From: Candidatus Zhuqueibacterota bacterium RBG_16_48_16
GTDB taxonomy: Bacteria > Zhuqueibacterota > Zhuqueibacteria > Residuimicrobiales > Sediminimicrobiaceae
Length of the DNA: 6,360 bases
Assembly: GCA_001771235.1 (NCBI GenBank)
Contig: METF01000266.1
Location: forward strand, 11,736-18,095
Direction of reading: 5' to 3'
Position 1 is the stretch's first letter, and each line of letters begins with the position of its first letter. Below are positions 5,308 to 6,360 of this stretch, in pieces. Both the position numbers and the translations under genes were made by a program. Under the pieces are notes generated by a model that worked only from the letters and a program-made list of their open reading frames with translations, was not told the DNA's origin and searched no databases.

Positions 5308-6360
5308 ATGCGATTATTCGTTTTTTGGCTTTATAATTTAATTGTTGTCCCCCTGCTCTTTGTTACGTCAAAGGCGGCGGGACTTTTTAATGCAAAAATT
5401 CGCACCGGATTACGAGGACGACAACGTCAGTTTCCCTGGCTGAAAGAAAAAACAAGTGTTTTTAATCCCGGCTACCACCGACTGTGGATTCATATTTCAT
5501 CCCTGGGCGAGTTCGAGCAGGCGAAGCCGATCATAAGAGAAGTCAGGAAAAGATATTCCGGGATACATGTTATCGTCTCTTTTTTTTCGCCATCCGGTTT
5601 TGCCAACGCTCAAGCTTTTCAGGCGGCTGACATTGTCTGCTATCTGCCATTTGATTCGTACTGGGGCTGCAAAAAATTTTTAAAGATCATCGACCCGGTT
5701 ATCGCTGTCATCGTCCGGCACGATATATGGCCGAACATGATGTGGCAGCTCAAGGCCCGTGGAATTCCGGTTCTTCTCGTTGATGCCAGCATCTCCCAGG
5801 AAAAGGAAAGGATTTATTCACTCTTCAGAACGGTATTACGCACCCTGTTCGCTCCGTTGTCGCAGATACTCACGGTATCGAGCGAACATGTCTACAAGTT
5901 ATCAAAAATCTATCCCTTTCCAGACAGAATCATTTCGTGTGGAGATACAAGGTACGACCAGGTTTATTATCGCTGTGCGGAATCCGACAAGATCCGTTTT
6001 TTAATTGAAGGCGATTATTTTCAAAAGGCTCACACAATCACGGCAGGCAGTACCTGGCCTTCCGATGAAAAGGTCATTTTGCCGGATATCGTTGACGGTT
6101 TAAAAGCCCATCCGGAGTTACGCCTCATCCTCGCGCCGCATGAGATCGTCCCCGGGCACATCGATGAATTGATCCGCGATTTCGATCGATTTGGTCTTGA
6201 GGCAACGGCGCTTTCCGCGATATTGAATTCGGATTCTGGTTTTTTCAGGATTTTGCTCGTCGATCGCATTGGCTTATTGGCCAATTTGTACAGTTCGGGC
6301 AATTGGCTTTTGTCGGCGGCGGATTTGGCCCCGGTGTACACAATGTTCTCGAGCCGGCCG
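5308..6360 (+). CDS. waaA: 3-deoxy-D-manno-octulosonic acid (KDO) transferase, 5' part, apparent frameshift
   Basis: WaaA (KdtA) transfers KDO from CMP-KDO to lipid IVA at the inner face of the inner membrane. The frame from ATG 5308 (GGAAG at 5293-5297, weak) is open to the window edge. It shows an N-terminal membrane anchor (2-23), WIHISSLGEFEQ with the probable catalytic Glu68 (60-71), FFSPSGF (92-98), YLPFDS (112-117), DIWPN (139-143), GDTRYD (212-217), GSTWPSDE (247-254), LAPHE (275-279) and DRIGLLANLYSSG (319-331). After residue 331 this frame turns to nonsense, while the +2-shifted frame from 6300 reads QLAFVGGGFGPGVHNVLEPA, the expected family continuation. One missing G in GGG 6297-6299 explains it. 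The gene is otherwise intact, so a sequencing or assembly error is as likely as a true mutation. The 3' end is outside the window. Confidence 0.93.
   Translation, partial: MRLFVFWLYNLIVVPLLFVTSKAAGLFNAKIRTGLRGRQRQFPWLKEKTSVFNPGYHRLWIHISSLGEFEQAKPIIREVRKRYSGIHVIVSFFSPSGFANAQAFQAADIVCYLPFDSYWGCKKFLKIIDPVIAVIVRHDIWPNMMWQLKARGIPVLLVDASISQEKERIYSLFRTVLRTLFAPLSQILTVSSEHVYKLSKIYPFPDRIISCGDTRYDQVYYRCAESDKIRFLIEGDYFQKAHTITAGSTWPSDEKVILPDIVDGLKAHPELRLILAPHEIVPGHIDELIRDFDRFGLEATALSAILNSDSGFFRILLVDRIGLLANLYSSGNWLLSAADLAPVYTMFSSRP

Noticed and set aside
5249..5341. ATG frame of 30 codons after AAGGGG, overlapping the waaA start
   Set aside because: The AAGGGG touches the ATG with no spacing, the product is short, and no family can be recognised. 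I briefly considered a remnant of rsfS, which sometimes neighbours LytR_C genes, but the few similar N-terminal residues are not enough.
6030..6341. Minus-strand open frame of 103 codons inside waaA
   Set aside because: It is fully antisense to the conserved waaA frame and shows no motif of its own.

Overview
This window looks like ordinary chromosomal DNA from a diderm (outer-membrane) bacterium, most likely a member of the FCB superphylum such as candidate phylum KSB1 or a Calditrichota relative. That placement is inferred from gene content: a PorV/PorQ-type outer-membrane barrel, a KDO transferase for lipid A-core synthesis, a free-standing LytR C-terminal-domain protein, and intergenic palindromic repeats of kinds common in such genomes. 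No marker gene in the window fixes the phylum. All recognisable genes are on the + strand.

Layout. (1) 1-572: the 3' end of a yraN (UPF0102) gene, then a small unrecognised membrane protein. (2) 573-828: a short non-coding stretch with a candidate sigma70-type promoter and a complete tRNA-Thr(CGT). Its 3' end is followed by a run of eight T and lies only 34 nt before the next start codon. (3) 829-1749: a PorV/PorQ-family outer-membrane protein. (4) 1750-2155: a gene-free gap of about 400 nt holding two different long imperfect palindromes. (5) 2156-3852: panB-panC, two consecutive steps of pantothenate (coenzyme A precursor) synthesis, separated by 8 nt and closed by an intrinsic terminator whose left stem lies inside the panC coding sequence. 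(6) 3934-4413: a small secreted or outer-membrane protein of unknown function with an unusually perfect Shine-Dalgarno. (7) 4414-4666: a gap with a TGTCATTGCGAG-type palindromic repeat and a doubtful short reading frame running into the next gene. (8) 4667-5209: a membrane-anchored LytR_C protein. (9) 5308-6360: the 5' part of waaA (kdtA), with a probable single-base deletion near 6297 that shifts the frame inside the conserved GGGFG/HN.LEP region.

The genes form small, loosely related units rather than one system. panB-panC is a clear metabolic operon, and porV, the 3934 gene, the LytR_C gene and waaA all concern the cell envelope. I found no new defence, mobile or biosynthetic system. The points most worth a second look are the waaA frameshift, the three kinds of intergenic palindrome and the possible relic half-sites, the tRNA-to-porV junction, the panC terminator overlap, and the short frame ending in GTGA at the LytR_C start.
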